Positions 5,777 to 12,719 of a stretch of DNA of 14,107 bases are shown in pieces. The DNA comes from Ruminococcus sp. (lineage in GTDB: Bacteria; Bacillota; Clostridia; Oscillospirales; Ruminococcaceae). The translations under genes were made by a program, and so were the position numbers. Positions within the stretch are counted from its first letter, which is position 1. Every line of letters begins with the position of its first letter. Below the pieces are notes generated by a model, which was not told where the DNA came from, did no database searches, and saw only the letters and a program-made list of their open reading frames with translations. The stretch covers positions 1 to 14,107 of the forward strand of contig JAFYET010000197.1 of NCBI GenBank assembly GCA_017544125.1, written 5' to 3'.

Positions 5777-7525
5777 TTAAGGCATCTCATCGACATTTTC
5801 GTATACGGGGTAGTAGAATTTCCATATATCAAGCAAATTATTGTAAACTGTGCTTTCCTTGTCGAAATAGAACACCTTGCCCGTGCCGCAGGTGTCACCC
5901 TCGTCGAGGTCTGTCAGGCGGATATAGGCCTTCTGCCCGTCCATATCAACGCCCATAAACTCTACCATGCCGCCGTCGTCTCTTGTCCAGTAAACGGTCA
6001 TAGCCGTGCCGCCCGTTATCCCCTCGGGCTCGTCGTCCATTGTGAGAGTTTCGGCACACTTTATTTTGCCCGACTTATACTCATCATACATATCCTTTGC
6101 AATATCTTCATACTCGTCTATAAGCCTGAAGCTCATATCAGCCTGCGGCAGAGACGAATCAACACTTCGGGTAAAATGCACGATAACGGGCTTATCGGAA
6201 AAGTCTATCTCACCTCTCGGCAGGGGCTGTATCTCGTCGGAGGTGTAATTGTCCTTGATATCCTTGGTCACAGTAGTGGTGACGGGGTCGTCTGAGAGCT
6301 TTTCTTTGGGGTCGGGGGCATTTCTTATCTTTGTTTTGGCAGCGCCGATTAGGCTGCCGAAACAGTCATTGCCCAGATAATACTCATCACTGTCGTTAAC
6401 AACTATCTTATAAAGCCCCTTGTTGTTTTCATCGAGCAGGCGGTATATCTTGACATTATTATTGTTGCCCGAAAGCTCGACATAGACCGCTGTCTGCTCA
6501 TATTCAGCAGGGCACTGAACTTTTGATGCCGGGGCTTTTACAAATCCGTCAGCCCATTCGCAGAGGAAGCCGAAATCCTCAAGATCCTCATCATTGTCTA
6601 AATTGACCTTCACGCTTACATCGCTTTCGGCCGTCCTGACATTGATCGAGTACATATCCATTTCATTATGCATAAAGTAGTATGTATAGTCTCTGTTCCA
6701 AAGGCTTTCATAGAGCTGAGCAAGGGTCGAGCTGCTTTCAAAGGTAAGTATCTCGCCTGCCGCTTCTTTAAGGTCGCCCTCCGGCTTTTCATCGTATACG
6801 CAGACATAGCAGCGGTCATCATAACCGCCCACAGCAGAATATACAGTGACATATTTGCCGTTATCGCTCTTGTAGGACAGGGTGTGGCACTGCCTTTTCA
6901 CAAACACCTGATAATAAAGTGTATCATCATAGAAGCCCGTTACCTTGCTGCGGTCATCGCCTTTATACCTGATAATACTAAGGGGCTCGATAGTACCGTT
7001 AAAATACCGCTCCATGGTTCTTTTCACATCGACTGCGTATTCGGCATCGCCCTTGAAGCATTTGTACTTGGCACAAGGGTAGTTGGTATCCTGTACTGTA
7101 ATAAAGGTCGAACCGTCGGCATAAAGCTCATCGTAGTAATCCTGCTCACTCATAGGCTGCAAAGGCAGACCCGACAGATCATGCTCATCTATCTCGGCAC
7201 ACATCTGATTACCGTCAGCATATTTGTCATATACCGAAGTATCAGCGGCTCTCGCAGTGGTAACAGCAGCGGTCGTTTCGGAAACGGGCGACTTACTGTC
7301 AGCATCAGCCGTCTCCATACCCGAATTAAGAGCGAACACGCCCACACCAACTGCCAGCACTGCTGCTGCGGCAATGGCAGCGCCTGCAAAGCCACGGCTG
7401 CGCACTCTTGCACCTTTACCGAGGTTAGCTGTCAAAATCTCATCAGCGCTCATATCAAGCGCTTTTGAGCCATGCTCCTGCTCATACATATTTTTAAGCA
7501 TATCCTTTTCTTTCATAGCCATCAT
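5777..7525 (-). CDS. Large single-pass membrane protein, putative anti-sigma factor of the adjacent ECF sigma factor
   Basis: The 582-residue protein has a cytoplasmic, charged N-terminus (residues 1-44), one hydrophobic segment (about 46-66, AGAAIAAAAVLAVGVGVFAL), and an outside domain of more than 500 residues. The outside domain begins with a Ser/Thr/Ala-rich linker and contains many Asp, Tyr and Lys residues. I recognise no enzyme motif and no zinc-binding HxxxCxxC motif. Its start overlaps the stop of the ECF sigma gene by 4 bases (ATGA), the typical arrangement for a sigma factor and its membrane regulator. Three Met codons lie at the start (residues 1, 2 and 4); AAAGGA is best spaced for residue 4. 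The anti-sigma role is inferred from topology and gene position only. Confidence 0.75.
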   Translation of the reverse strand: MMAMKEKDMLKNMYEQEHGSKALDMSADEILTANLGKGARVRSRGFAGAAIAAAAVLAVGVGVFALNSGMETADADSKSPVSETTAAVTTARAADTSVYDKYADGNQMCAEIDEHDLSGLPLQPMSEQDYYDELYADGSTFITVQDTNYPCAKYKCFKGDAEYAVDVKRTMERYFNGTIEPLSIIRYKGDDRSKVTGFYDDTLYYQVFVKRQCHTLSYKSDNGKYVTVYSAVGGYDDRCYVCVYDEKPEGDLKEAAGEILTFESSSTLAQLYESLWNRDYTYYFMHNEMDMYSINVRTAESDVSVKVNLDNDEDLEDFGFLCEWADGFVKAPASKVQCPAEYEQTAVYVELSGNNNNVKIYRLLDENNKGLYKIVVNDSDEYYLGNDCFGSLIGAAKTKIRNAPDPKEKLSDDPVTTTVTKDIKDNYTSDEIQPLPRGEIDFSDKPVIVHFTRSVDSSLPQADMSFRLIDEYEDIAKDMYDEYKSGKIKCAETLTMDDEPEGITGGTAMTVYWTRDDGGMVEFMGVDMDGQKAYIRLTDLDEGDTCGTGKVFYFDKESTVYNNLLDIWKFYYPVYENVDEMP

Positions 7526-8043
7526 TCCTTTCCGTAAAGCCTTCTTATCTGCGAAAGCGTGCCGTAAAGCCTGCGCTTGACGCTGCTCTCGCTCATCTCA
7601 AGAAGCGATGCCGTTTCACCGAGGGTGCAGCCTTCATAATAGTAGAGGAAGAATATCTTCTGTGTGGTGATATCCTTGCTTTTAAGCAGGGCGCTTATCT
7701 CTTCAAGCAGAGCCTTGCTCACCACCGAATCTTCAAGGTCGAAGGTGTCGGCATCCTCCTTATAGTCATCATCAATGCCGCTCCTGCTGCCAAAATGCGA
7801 CGTGATGCGCTTCACCAGCCCATAATACTTGAACAGCTCACGCTTGGCTATAAGAATAACGAAGGCTTCATTATTCTCAGGCGGCGAGTCACGCTTTTCA
7901 AGGGCGTTATATACGCTAATATAGGTGTTCTGGTAGATATCGTCAACATCGTCGATATTATAGCACTTAGCGGCTATGTACCTGTAGGTGTTCTCTTTTG
8001 TGCTGTTATATATCTCTTCAAACAAGCGCTTGCTATCACCCAA
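7522..8043 (-). CDS. ECF-type RNA polymerase sigma factor (sigma-70 family)
   Basis: The product of about 173 residues carries the two domains of an extracytoplasmic-function sigma factor. Region 2 covers the N-terminal third and includes DVDDIYQNTYISVYNAL, which matches the -10 binding helices. Region 4 lies at the C-terminus with the helix-turn-helix TLGETASLLEMSESSVKRRL. The Asp-rich linker between them is variable. I place the start at the TTG at 8041-8043, because an AAAGGGGGGAG ribosome binding site lies just upstream. The alternative GTG at 8059-8061 would put that site inside the gene and has none of its own. It is cotranscribed with the putative membrane anti-sigma factor, which it overlaps. 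Its target promoters are unknown; autoregulation is common in this family. Confidence 0.88.
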   Translation of the reverse strand: MGDSKRLFEEIYNSTKENTYRYIAAKCYNIDDVDDIYQNTYISVYNALEKRDSPPENNEAFVILIAKRELFKYYGLVKRITSHFGSRSGIDDDYKEDADTFDLEDSVVSKALLEEISALLKSKDITTQKIFFLYYYEGCTLGETASLLEMSESSVKRRLYGTLSQIRRLYGKE

Positions 8044-8077
8044 ACTGCTCCCCCCTTTCACTCAGGAATTGCATATA

Positions 8078-8112
8078 TCATAACAGAAAGTTATGAACAT
8101 AGTATTAACTTT
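8078..8112. promoter_or_regulatory. Overlapping inverted repeats upstream of the sigma factor gene
   Basis: Two perfect 7-bp inverted repeats overlap here. TCATAAC (8078-8084) faces GTTATGA (8090-8096), and AAAGTTA (8087-8093) faces TAACTTT (8106-8112). They lie 35-70 bases before the sigma gene, where its promoter should be. No clear sigma-A promoter is seen for the minus strand, so an operator or an unusual promoter is possible. Confidence 0.35.
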
Positions 8113-8141
8113 CGTACTTTGAAAAAATTTTGATTTTACTA

Positions 8142-8170
8142 TTGACAAGCGGCGCAAAATGGTGTATAAT
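8142..8170 (+). promoter_or_regulatory. Perfect consensus promoter of the tRNA-Thr gene
   Basis: TTGACA (8142-8147) and TATAAT (8165-8170) are both exact consensus boxes with a 17-base spacer. The predicted start lies about 11 bases before the mature tRNA 5' end, as expected for a strongly expressed stable RNA. Confidence 0.92.
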
Positions 8171-8187
8171 ATATAAGTCACATAAAT

Positions 8188-8263
8188 GCTACTATAGCTC
8201 AGGCGGTAGAGCACGTCATTGGTAATGACGAGGTCACCAGTTCAAATCTGGTTAGTAGCTCCA
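8188..8263 (+). tRNA. tRNA-Thr (anticodon GGT)
   Basis: The 76-base sequence folds as a cloverleaf. The acceptor GCTACTA (8188-8194) pairs with TAGTAGC (8253-8259). The anticodon stem CGTCA/TGACG carries the loop TTGGTAA with anticodon GGT, which reads ACC and ACU threonine codons. The T arm contains the GTTCAAAT loop. The discriminator base is T, and the CCA end is encoded (8261-8263). It is a lone tRNA with its own promoter and terminator. Confidence 0.95.
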
Positions 8264-8265
8264 GC

Positions 8266-8296
8266 AAGCGCTCTGTTGATGCAGGGCGCTTTCTTT
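8266..8296 (+). terminator. Intrinsic terminator of tRNA-Thr
   Basis: AAGCGCTCTG (8266-8275) pairs with CAGGGCGCTT (8282-8291) through one G-T wobble around a TTGATG loop. A short, interrupted T-run (TTTCTTT) follows, starting two bases after the encoded CCA. Confidence 0.75.
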
Positions 8297-8320
8297 ATGC
8301 CATAATTCATTGTAAGACAC

Positions 8321-8354
8321 AAAAAAGACAGCAGAACCGCCTGCTGTCTTTTTT
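8321..8354. terminator. Strong bidirectional terminator closing the dlt-like operon
   Basis: A perfect 14-bp stem pairs AAAAAAGACAGCAG (8321-8334) with CTGCTGTCTTTTTT (8341-8354) around AACCGC. It lies 3 bases beyond the stop codon of the SGNH-like gene, so it ends the minus-strand operon and also backs up the tRNA terminator. Confidence 0.93.
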
Positions 8355-8357
8355 CAT

Positions 8358-9455
8358 TTAATCAACATCTATTTTGTTGTAAAACTCAAAATCGCCCTCG
8401 TAGTAGAAATCGTCCTCATCGGCAAGGGTGCGCTCTTTGAGCTTGACGAAGAGCTTCTTTGCAAAGTCAGCACACTCAGTCCACTGCTCGTCAACTTCCT
8501 TGTCGTGCTCGGTCTTTATGTCGTAATGCTCGGTGATGTAGCCGCCGAGAAAATCGGTGAACTTCTCGCAGCCAAAGACGTTTAAATGCTCTCTGTTGTA
8601 GTAGTCGGTCTTGTTGTCAATGCCGATCTCGGTCTTTTCGAGCTTTGAGCAGTCAAGGTAATCATACCCTGCCTCGGTAACTATCTCACCTATCTCCTCA
8701 GAGGTCTCCTTTGCGAGCTTGTTCTTGTGAGGTGTTCTGATGAAGAGCACGTTCTCTATGCCGTTTTCCTTAAGCAGCTCTATGGTGTCGTTAAGTGCCT
8801 CCCTGCCCACGTTGCTCATGGTGGCAGGCTTACGCTTTTTGATCTTGTGCGACTGTGACGAGGTGGTCGTCCTCGTGCCGAAGGATTTCAGCTTTGAAGG
8901 CCCGTAAAGATCGGATGCCGTGAGCCTCAGCGCCCTGTAGCACTGGTATACCATGCCCTTCCAGTTTGAGTGGTGCTTGATAAGCGGTATATAGTAGCTC
9001 AGCTTTTCGCCCTCGGGGGCGTATGTCTCTATCAGGTGTATCTTTAATGGCGACATGGGTATGTTGTCAAGCAGCCTGCGGTAGTTTGCCTCTCTGTTGC
9101 ATACGTCGTCCTTGTAGAGATAGCCGTTTATCTCAATGACAAACAGCTGAGGCGACTGCCTGCTGAGGTATGTTTCTATCATCGCAGGGTAAAGCTGCCC
9201 GGGTGCGCCCTCAAAGCAGAGGTTATACCCCGTGTAGCCGTACTTTCCGTAGGCAAGGGGTGCGCAGTAATCGGCATACATCTCGCTCGAGCCGATAAGT
9301 GCTACGTCCATAGAGTTTTTGGGCTCTTTGAAGAATTTCTTTATGTGCGTCTCGCTGGGTGTGGTCGTCCTAATAAGGAACCAGGAGAGGAACACGTATG
9401 TGATAAGCATTGCAAACGCAAGTATCAACAGCTTTTTAACACGTTTTTTAGTCAT
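8358..9455 (-). CDS. Membrane-anchored DltD/SGNH-like acyl-transfer protein
   Basis: The 365-residue protein has a positively charged start, one membrane helix (about residues 9-28), and an extracellular domain. In that domain VALIGSSEMY (51-60) resembles the GSSE nucleophile block of DltD and SGNH hydrolases, with Ser57 as the likely nucleophile. YYNREHLNVFG (285-295) resembles the C-terminal DxxHL block, with His290; the residue three before it is Asn287, not Asp. The C-terminal tail is strongly acidic. DltD accepts the acyl group outside the membrane and passes it to the surface polymer, and a similar role is inferred. It is the last gene of the operon, 14 bases after the MBOAT gene, with a GGGGGTGAGAGG ribosome binding region. 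It is shorter than typical DltD (about 400-430). Confidence 0.8.
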   Translation of the reverse strand: MTKKRVKKLLILAFAMLITYVFLSWFLIRTTTPSETHIKKFFKEPKNSMDVALIGSSEMYADYCAPLAYGKYGYTGYNLCFEGAPGQLYPAMIETYLSRQSPQLFVIEINGYLYKDDVCNREANYRRLLDNIPMSPLKIHLIETYAPEGEKLSYYIPLIKHHSNWKGMVYQCYRALRLTASDLYGPSKLKSFGTRTTTSSQSHKIKKRKPATMSNVGREALNDTIELLKENGIENVLFIRTPHKNKLAKETSEEIGEIVTEAGYDYLDCSKLEKTEIGIDNKTDYYNREHLNVFGCEKFTDFLGGYITEHYDIKTEHDKEVDEQWTECADFAKKLFVKLKERTLADEDDFYYEGDFEFYNKIDVD

Positions 9456-9469
9456 TTCCTCTCACCCCC

Positions 9470-11050
9470 TTAAAACTGCATATAATAGAAGTCCGCAGGG
9501 TCTGTGCCGGGGCCGTAGTGACCGAACACCAGTATCATGCTCACAAGTATAATAAATACTGCCGACTCGAATATAAAGCCCTTTTTGCATATGCGCTCTC
9601 TTACGGTGAGCTCGCTTCTCTCCTGCTTCATTGATATTATCGCAAGCAGTACAGTTGCAGCGATCACCATGACGACCTCTCTTACAGAGATGAGCAGCGT
9701 CTTGTAGAAACCGGTTGCAAAAAGCTCGGTGATATGGAAATCGTAAACGCTCTTAGCCATCATCTGCATAGCCGATGAGAAATCGGGGGCTATATCAAAG
9801 TAGTAGCCCACAAGCACAATAAAGAACGTCCTTACCACCTGGAATGCTATGAACAGCTTGTTTGTGTCTTTTATCTTCAGGGCGGTCTTCCACTTTCCAA
9901 AGCGCTCTTCAAGCAGGGTCGATATCATTATGATACCGCCGTTCCAGATACCGAAAGCCGCATACTTCCAGTTAGCGCCGTGCCATATACCTATTATTAC
10001 AAAGGTTATGAGCGATGCTATGCTGACAGGCAGCACCTTTGCTATCTTCATGCCAAAGTGCTTCTTTAACCACTTTGAGAAGTTCATAAATGTCTTGGAC
10101 ATTGCGATCGGGTAGAAAAGGTATTCCTTGAGCCATGCGCCGAGGGTGATATGCCACCTGCGCCAGTATTCTGATATGCTGCGTGATATATAGGGGCGTT
10201 TGAAGTTCTCAGCAAGGTCTATGCCGAATATCTGCGACACACCACGGGAAATATCAACACCGCCCGAGAAATCGGCATAAAGCTGCAAAGCGTAGAAAAG
10301 CGCAGCCGTGAGCACATAAGTCCCCGAATACTCGGCATGGGCATTGGCAACAAGGTTTATGCCGCCGACTAATGTGTCAGCTATGACCATTTTCTTGAAA
10401 AAGCCCCATGCCACAAGCAGAACGCCCTGCTTTAAGTTGTTAAAATCAAAATCATGCCCCTCATACAGCTGCCCCGAAAGGTTTGAATAGAAGCTGATAG
10501 GTCCCTGTATTATCTGGGGGAAGAAGCTGACAAACAAAAGCAGCTTTAAGAAGTTACGCTCGGGGGAATATTTCTTTCTGTAAATGTCGATGATATACCC
10601 CATCGACTGGAAGGTATAAAAGGATATGCCCAGCGGCAGGAAGAGCCTCAGTGCAGGCCCTCCGAAGGTCACTGCCAGCATATTATAGTATTTCAAAAAG
10701 CAGAGCACGCCGAAGTTTATCACAAGCACCGATGCACATATGAGCTTTTTGCGCTTGGTGACACTTGCTTTGAAAGCGTCCTTCTGCGATTTATCCCAGG
10801 TCTTTTTGTTTTCCTTAAGGGCCTTGTCGGTCTTGTCAATATAGCTGCCGAGCAGCCGCCCGCCGCCGTAGGTCGTCAGGGCGGTCATAAGTATAAACGC
10901 CATTATACCGGGTCTGCTCTTGCAGGCTATTGCATAAAAGCCCAGCGATGCCGCAAGCAGCACGCCCCAGCGCCCCTTTTTCGGGGTGCTGTAATAGACA
11001 AGCACGCAGCCTATCGTGAACAGCAAAAACTCAACAGAGGTATAACTCAA
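9470..11050 (-). CDS. DltB-like MBOAT O-acyltransferase
   Basis: This 526-residue protein of many membrane helices belongs to the membrane-bound O-acyltransferase family. Family landmarks are FLPLGISFYTFQSMGYIIDI (137-156), the invariant region YWRRWHITLGAWLKEYLFYP (295-314), and the catalytic IGIWHGANW with His357. In the Dlt system DltB receives the aminoacyl group from the carrier protein in the cytoplasm and moves it outward. The start is TTG (11048-11050), overlapping the TGA stop of the decarboxylase gene by 4 bases (TTGA), with GGAGGTG at a good distance, so the two are translationally coupled. The C-terminal part is longer than in classical DltB (about 400) and adds hydrophobic segments. 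It most resembles the alginate-acetylase/DltB branch; the substrate is inferred from the neighbours. Confidence 0.92.
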   Translation of the reverse strand: MSYTSVEFLLFTIGCVLVYYSTPKKGRWGVLLAASLGFYAIACKSRPGIMAFILMTALTTYGGGRLLGSYIDKTDKALKENKKTWDKSQKDAFKASVTKRKKLICASVLVINFGVLCFLKYYNMLAVTFGGPALRLFLPLGISFYTFQSMGYIIDIYRKKYSPERNFLKLLLFVSFFPQIIQGPISFYSNLSGQLYEGHDFDFNNLKQGVLLVAWGFFKKMVIADTLVGGINLVANAHAEYSGTYVLTAALFYALQLYADFSGGVDISRGVSQIFGIDLAENFKRPYISRSISEYWRRWHITLGAWLKEYLFYPIAMSKTFMNFSKWLKKHFGMKIAKVLPVSIASLITFVIIGIWHGANWKYAAFGIWNGGIIMISTLLEERFGKWKTALKIKDTNKLFIAFQVVRTFFIVLVGYYFDIAPDFSSAMQMMAKSVYDFHITELFATGFYKTLLISVREVVMVIAATVLLAIISMKQERSELTVRERICKKGFIFESAVFIILVSMILVFGHYGPGTDPADFYYMQF

Positions 11051-12225
11051 AAGCCTACACCTCCGCAGTTAAGTGTAAATGTTTCAAGGTGGTCACGCAG
11101 CTGTGTAAGCCCGTCCTTTTCATTATAGACGCACACAGCGGGCAGCCTGCGGGATAAGAACACCGCAATGCCCTCGCACACCGAGTAAGCCCCGCACTTT
11201 GAGAAAGCGAGGGTGTCGCCGATCTTAAGCTCCGGCAGGCTCACCTTGCGCACGAGTATATCGGCGGTGGTGCAGAGGCTGCCGCAGAGACAATAGTCCG
11301 TTATTTCTCCCTTTTTATCATCGAGCTTCTCGATAGGGGGTATCTTCATAGCCATATTCTGACCGTAGTAGTTGAGCTGGTTTATACCGCCGTCACAGAT
11401 AACGTAGTTTATTCCGTCGGTGGTCTTTATATCGTTGACAGAGGTCAGGTAAGTGCCGCAGGGCGCTGCGAAGAACCTGCCCATTTCAACTGTCAGGGGG
11501 TATTTTTCCGCAAAAGAGCGCACAAAGGCAGCCGCCTCGTCCAGAAGCGCAAGCTCGCTCTCATCGGTAAAGTCTTTATAATACTCCACCGAGAGCCCCG
11601 TGCCGTACTCGACGTGCGATGCCTCATAATCATATTTTTCTTTAAGCTCACAAAGCAGCTCATCAAGGAGCGAAAGCTCCTTTTCAATAGTCTTTGCCTT
11701 GGTCTTCTGAGTGCCTGCGAAATAGTGAAGACCAATAATTTGTACATTTTTATAGTCTTCCCTATGCTCGATAAGCGAGCAGAGCTCGCCCCTGTCAATA
11801 CCGAACTGGCTGCCGTGGGCAAGGCGCAGTATGACATTTGATACAGCACCGTTCTCCCCTGCCACTTCGTTTATAAGTGCTAAATGCTTAACGCTCTCGG
11901 CAGTGAACACAGCCACACCGTCTGCAAATGCACGCGCAACGTCTTCCTTGGTCTTATTTACACCCGAGAAGATTATTCTGTGGGTATCAGCGCCCACCGT
12001 CTCGCAGACTCTCAGCTCGCCGGGCGAGCATACCTCTAAATAATCAAACACCCCGGGCAGATACTTTGTCAAAAAGGGGTTAGCCTTGATAGAATAGCAA
12101 AGCCCCACCTTCTCGCCGAAAGCCTCTTTCACCCTCTGCGCACGCTGTGTAAATCTATCTGTATCAAAAACGTAGCAGGGTGTAGTTATGTTTTGTTTTA
12201 TGTCTCTTAATATACTTTTGTTCAT
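11047..12225 (-). CDS. Fold-type III PLP-dependent decarboxylase (DAP/ornithine decarboxylase-like, BtrK-like)
   Basis: The 392-residue enzyme has the alanine racemase-like barrel plus C-terminal beta domain of group IV decarboxylases. YSIKANP (44-50) holds the PLP lysine, Lys47. LHYFAGTQ (166-173) is the phosphate-side His region. VEMGRFFAAPCGTY (246-259) is the EPGR-type motif. CGSLCTTAD (314-322) is the motif that supplies the catalytic Cys (Cys318) across the dimer, and GAYS (345-348) closes the site. These residues point to a decarboxylase rather than a racemase. The position between a carrier protein (9 bases upstream) and an MBOAT gene (4-base overlap) suggests it works on an amino acid made for, or bound to, the carrier. 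BtrK, which decarboxylates glutamyl-carrier protein, is a known precedent. The substrate is unknown; plain diaminopimelate decarboxylase is less likely from context. Confidence 0.88.
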   Translation of the reverse strand: MNKSILRDIKQNITTPCYVFDTDRFTQRAQRVKEAFGEKVGLCYSIKANPFLTKYLPGVFDYLEVCSPGELRVCETVGADTHRIIFSGVNKTKEDVARAFADGVAVFTAESVKHLALINEVAGENGAVSNVILRLAHGSQFGIDRGELCSLIEHREDYKNVQIIGLHYFAGTQKTKAKTIEKELSLLDELLCELKEKYDYEASHVEYGTGLSVEYYKDFTDESELALLDEAAAFVRSFAEKYPLTVEMGRFFAAPCGTYLTSVNDIKTTDGINYVICDGGINQLNYYGQNMAMKIPPIEKLDDKKGEITDYCLCGSLCTTADILVRKVSLPELKIGDTLAFSKCGAYSVCEGIAVFLSRRLPAVCVYNEKDGLTQLRDHLETFTLNCGGVGF

Positions 12226-12234
12226 TTTTCTTTC

Positions 12235-12468
12235 TTAGTCCTCGTCCTGCAGCTTCTCGATAAGTGCCATCATGCCCTCGATGCTGTTGAAGTTATCGGG
12301 CACAAGGTTGCCTACCTGTATCTCAATATCAAACTCATCATTGAGCGAGCCTACCAGCGAAACTATATCAAAGCTGTCAAGCACGCCGTCGGTTATAAGC
12401 TGCTTCTCGTTCTCAAAATCTACATCGGGGCGAAGCTCCTCGAGTATTTCCATAAGCTGTTCTTTCAT
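12235..12468 (-). CDS. DltC-like acyl carrier protein
   Basis: This 77-residue acidic, helical protein is the carrier of the operon. LRPDVDFENEKQLITDG (12-28) leads to the phosphopantetheine site DSFD with Ser32. The segment DEFDIEIQVGNLVPDNFNS (49-67) follows and is very close to the DltC pattern. The carrier holds the activated acyl group as a thioester and hands it to the MBOAT protein. The ATG has a strong AGGAGGT ribosome binding site 8 bases away. It is followed after 9 bases by the PLP enzyme gene and preceded by a 251-base non-coding gap before the adenylation gene. In classical dlt operons DltB separates A from C, so the order here differs. Confidence 0.93.
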   Translation of the reverse strand: MKEQLMEILEELRPDVDFENEKQLITDGVLDSFDIVSLVGSLNDEFDIEIQVGNLVPDNFNSIEGMMALIEKLQDED

Positions 12469-12610
12469 CTTTTTGACCTCCTATGTTTTCAATGCACAAA
12501 TGCACAATTATTATGTCCTGCTGCTCAGGACGTGATATCAACTTGTTGACATGACCCGCATAGGGCTTGTTTTAGCAGTGATTTCGTCTGGATCAGATAT
12601 TTTAAAATCC

Positions 12611-12628
12611 GTCGCCCGCAAGGGCGAC
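12611..12628. repeat. GNRA-capped hairpin
   Basis: GTCGCCC (12611-12617) pairs perfectly with GGGCGAC (12622-12628) around a GCAA tetraloop on the plus strand. No T-tract follows on either strand, so it is not an intrinsic terminator. It may stabilise or process the operon mRNA between the two cistrons, or be part of a dispersed repeat. Confidence 0.7.
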
Positions 12629-12634
12629 ACCTTC

Positions 12635-12666
12635 ATTATGCATTATGAATTATGCATTATGAATTA
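12635..12666. repeat. 14-bp tandem repeat (ATTATGCATTATGA)
   Basis: Two exact copies of ATTATGCATTATGA (12635-12648, 12649-12662) are followed by four bases of a third. Each unit itself contains two related 7-mers, ATTATGC and ATTATGA. Such AT-rich repeats commonly sit beside GC-rich hairpins in clostridial intergenic repeats; copy number elsewhere in the genome cannot be seen here. Confidence 0.85.
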
Positions 12667-12719
12667 CTTTGCAAGTTCTACATCGTATGGCTGAAAAAGC
12701 CGTGTCAACGGAATAGTCT

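Larger units (their letters stand above)
12491..12709. repeat. Composite repeat and hairpin region between adenylation and carrier genes
   Basis: The 12469-12719 gap holds no gene but a dense series of structures. AATGCACA occurs twice in tandem (12491-12506). A hairpin GTCCTG/CAGGAC lies at 12515-12531. A palindrome TCAACTTGTTGA lies at 12538-12549. A GTTGACA (12545-12551) is matched by a distant inverted TGTCAAC (12703-12709). A 7-bp hairpin with a GCAA loop lies at 12611-12628. A 14-bp tandem repeat follows at 12635-12666. The mix resembles intergenic repeats of gut clostridia or a decayed MITE; no transposase or clear target duplication is seen. Confidence 0.55.

Noticed and set aside
6668..7468. 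Plus-strand open frame of 266 codons opposite the putative anti-sigma gene
   Set aside because: It has no ribosome binding site and no recognisable protein pattern, and it lies wholly within a well-supported minus-strand gene; it is a codon-bias shadow.
8044..8061. GTG at 8061 as the sigma factor start
   Set aside because: It has no ribosome binding site and would place the AAAGGGGGGAG site inside the coding region; the TTG at 8043 is better spaced.
12611..12628. GC-rich hairpin as an intrinsic terminator after the adenylation gene
   Set aside because: No T-tract follows on the minus strand, and downstream genes are clearly part of the same functional set.
12635..12666. Tandem repeat considered as a CRISPR array
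   Set aside because: The units are adjacent, only 14 bp and have no spacers, and no cas genes are nearby.
12545..12709. GTTGACA/TGTCAAC pair as terminal inverted repeats of an insertion sequence
   Set aside because: The repeats are short, have no flanking target duplication that I can see, and enclose no transposase; kept only as part of a composite repeat.
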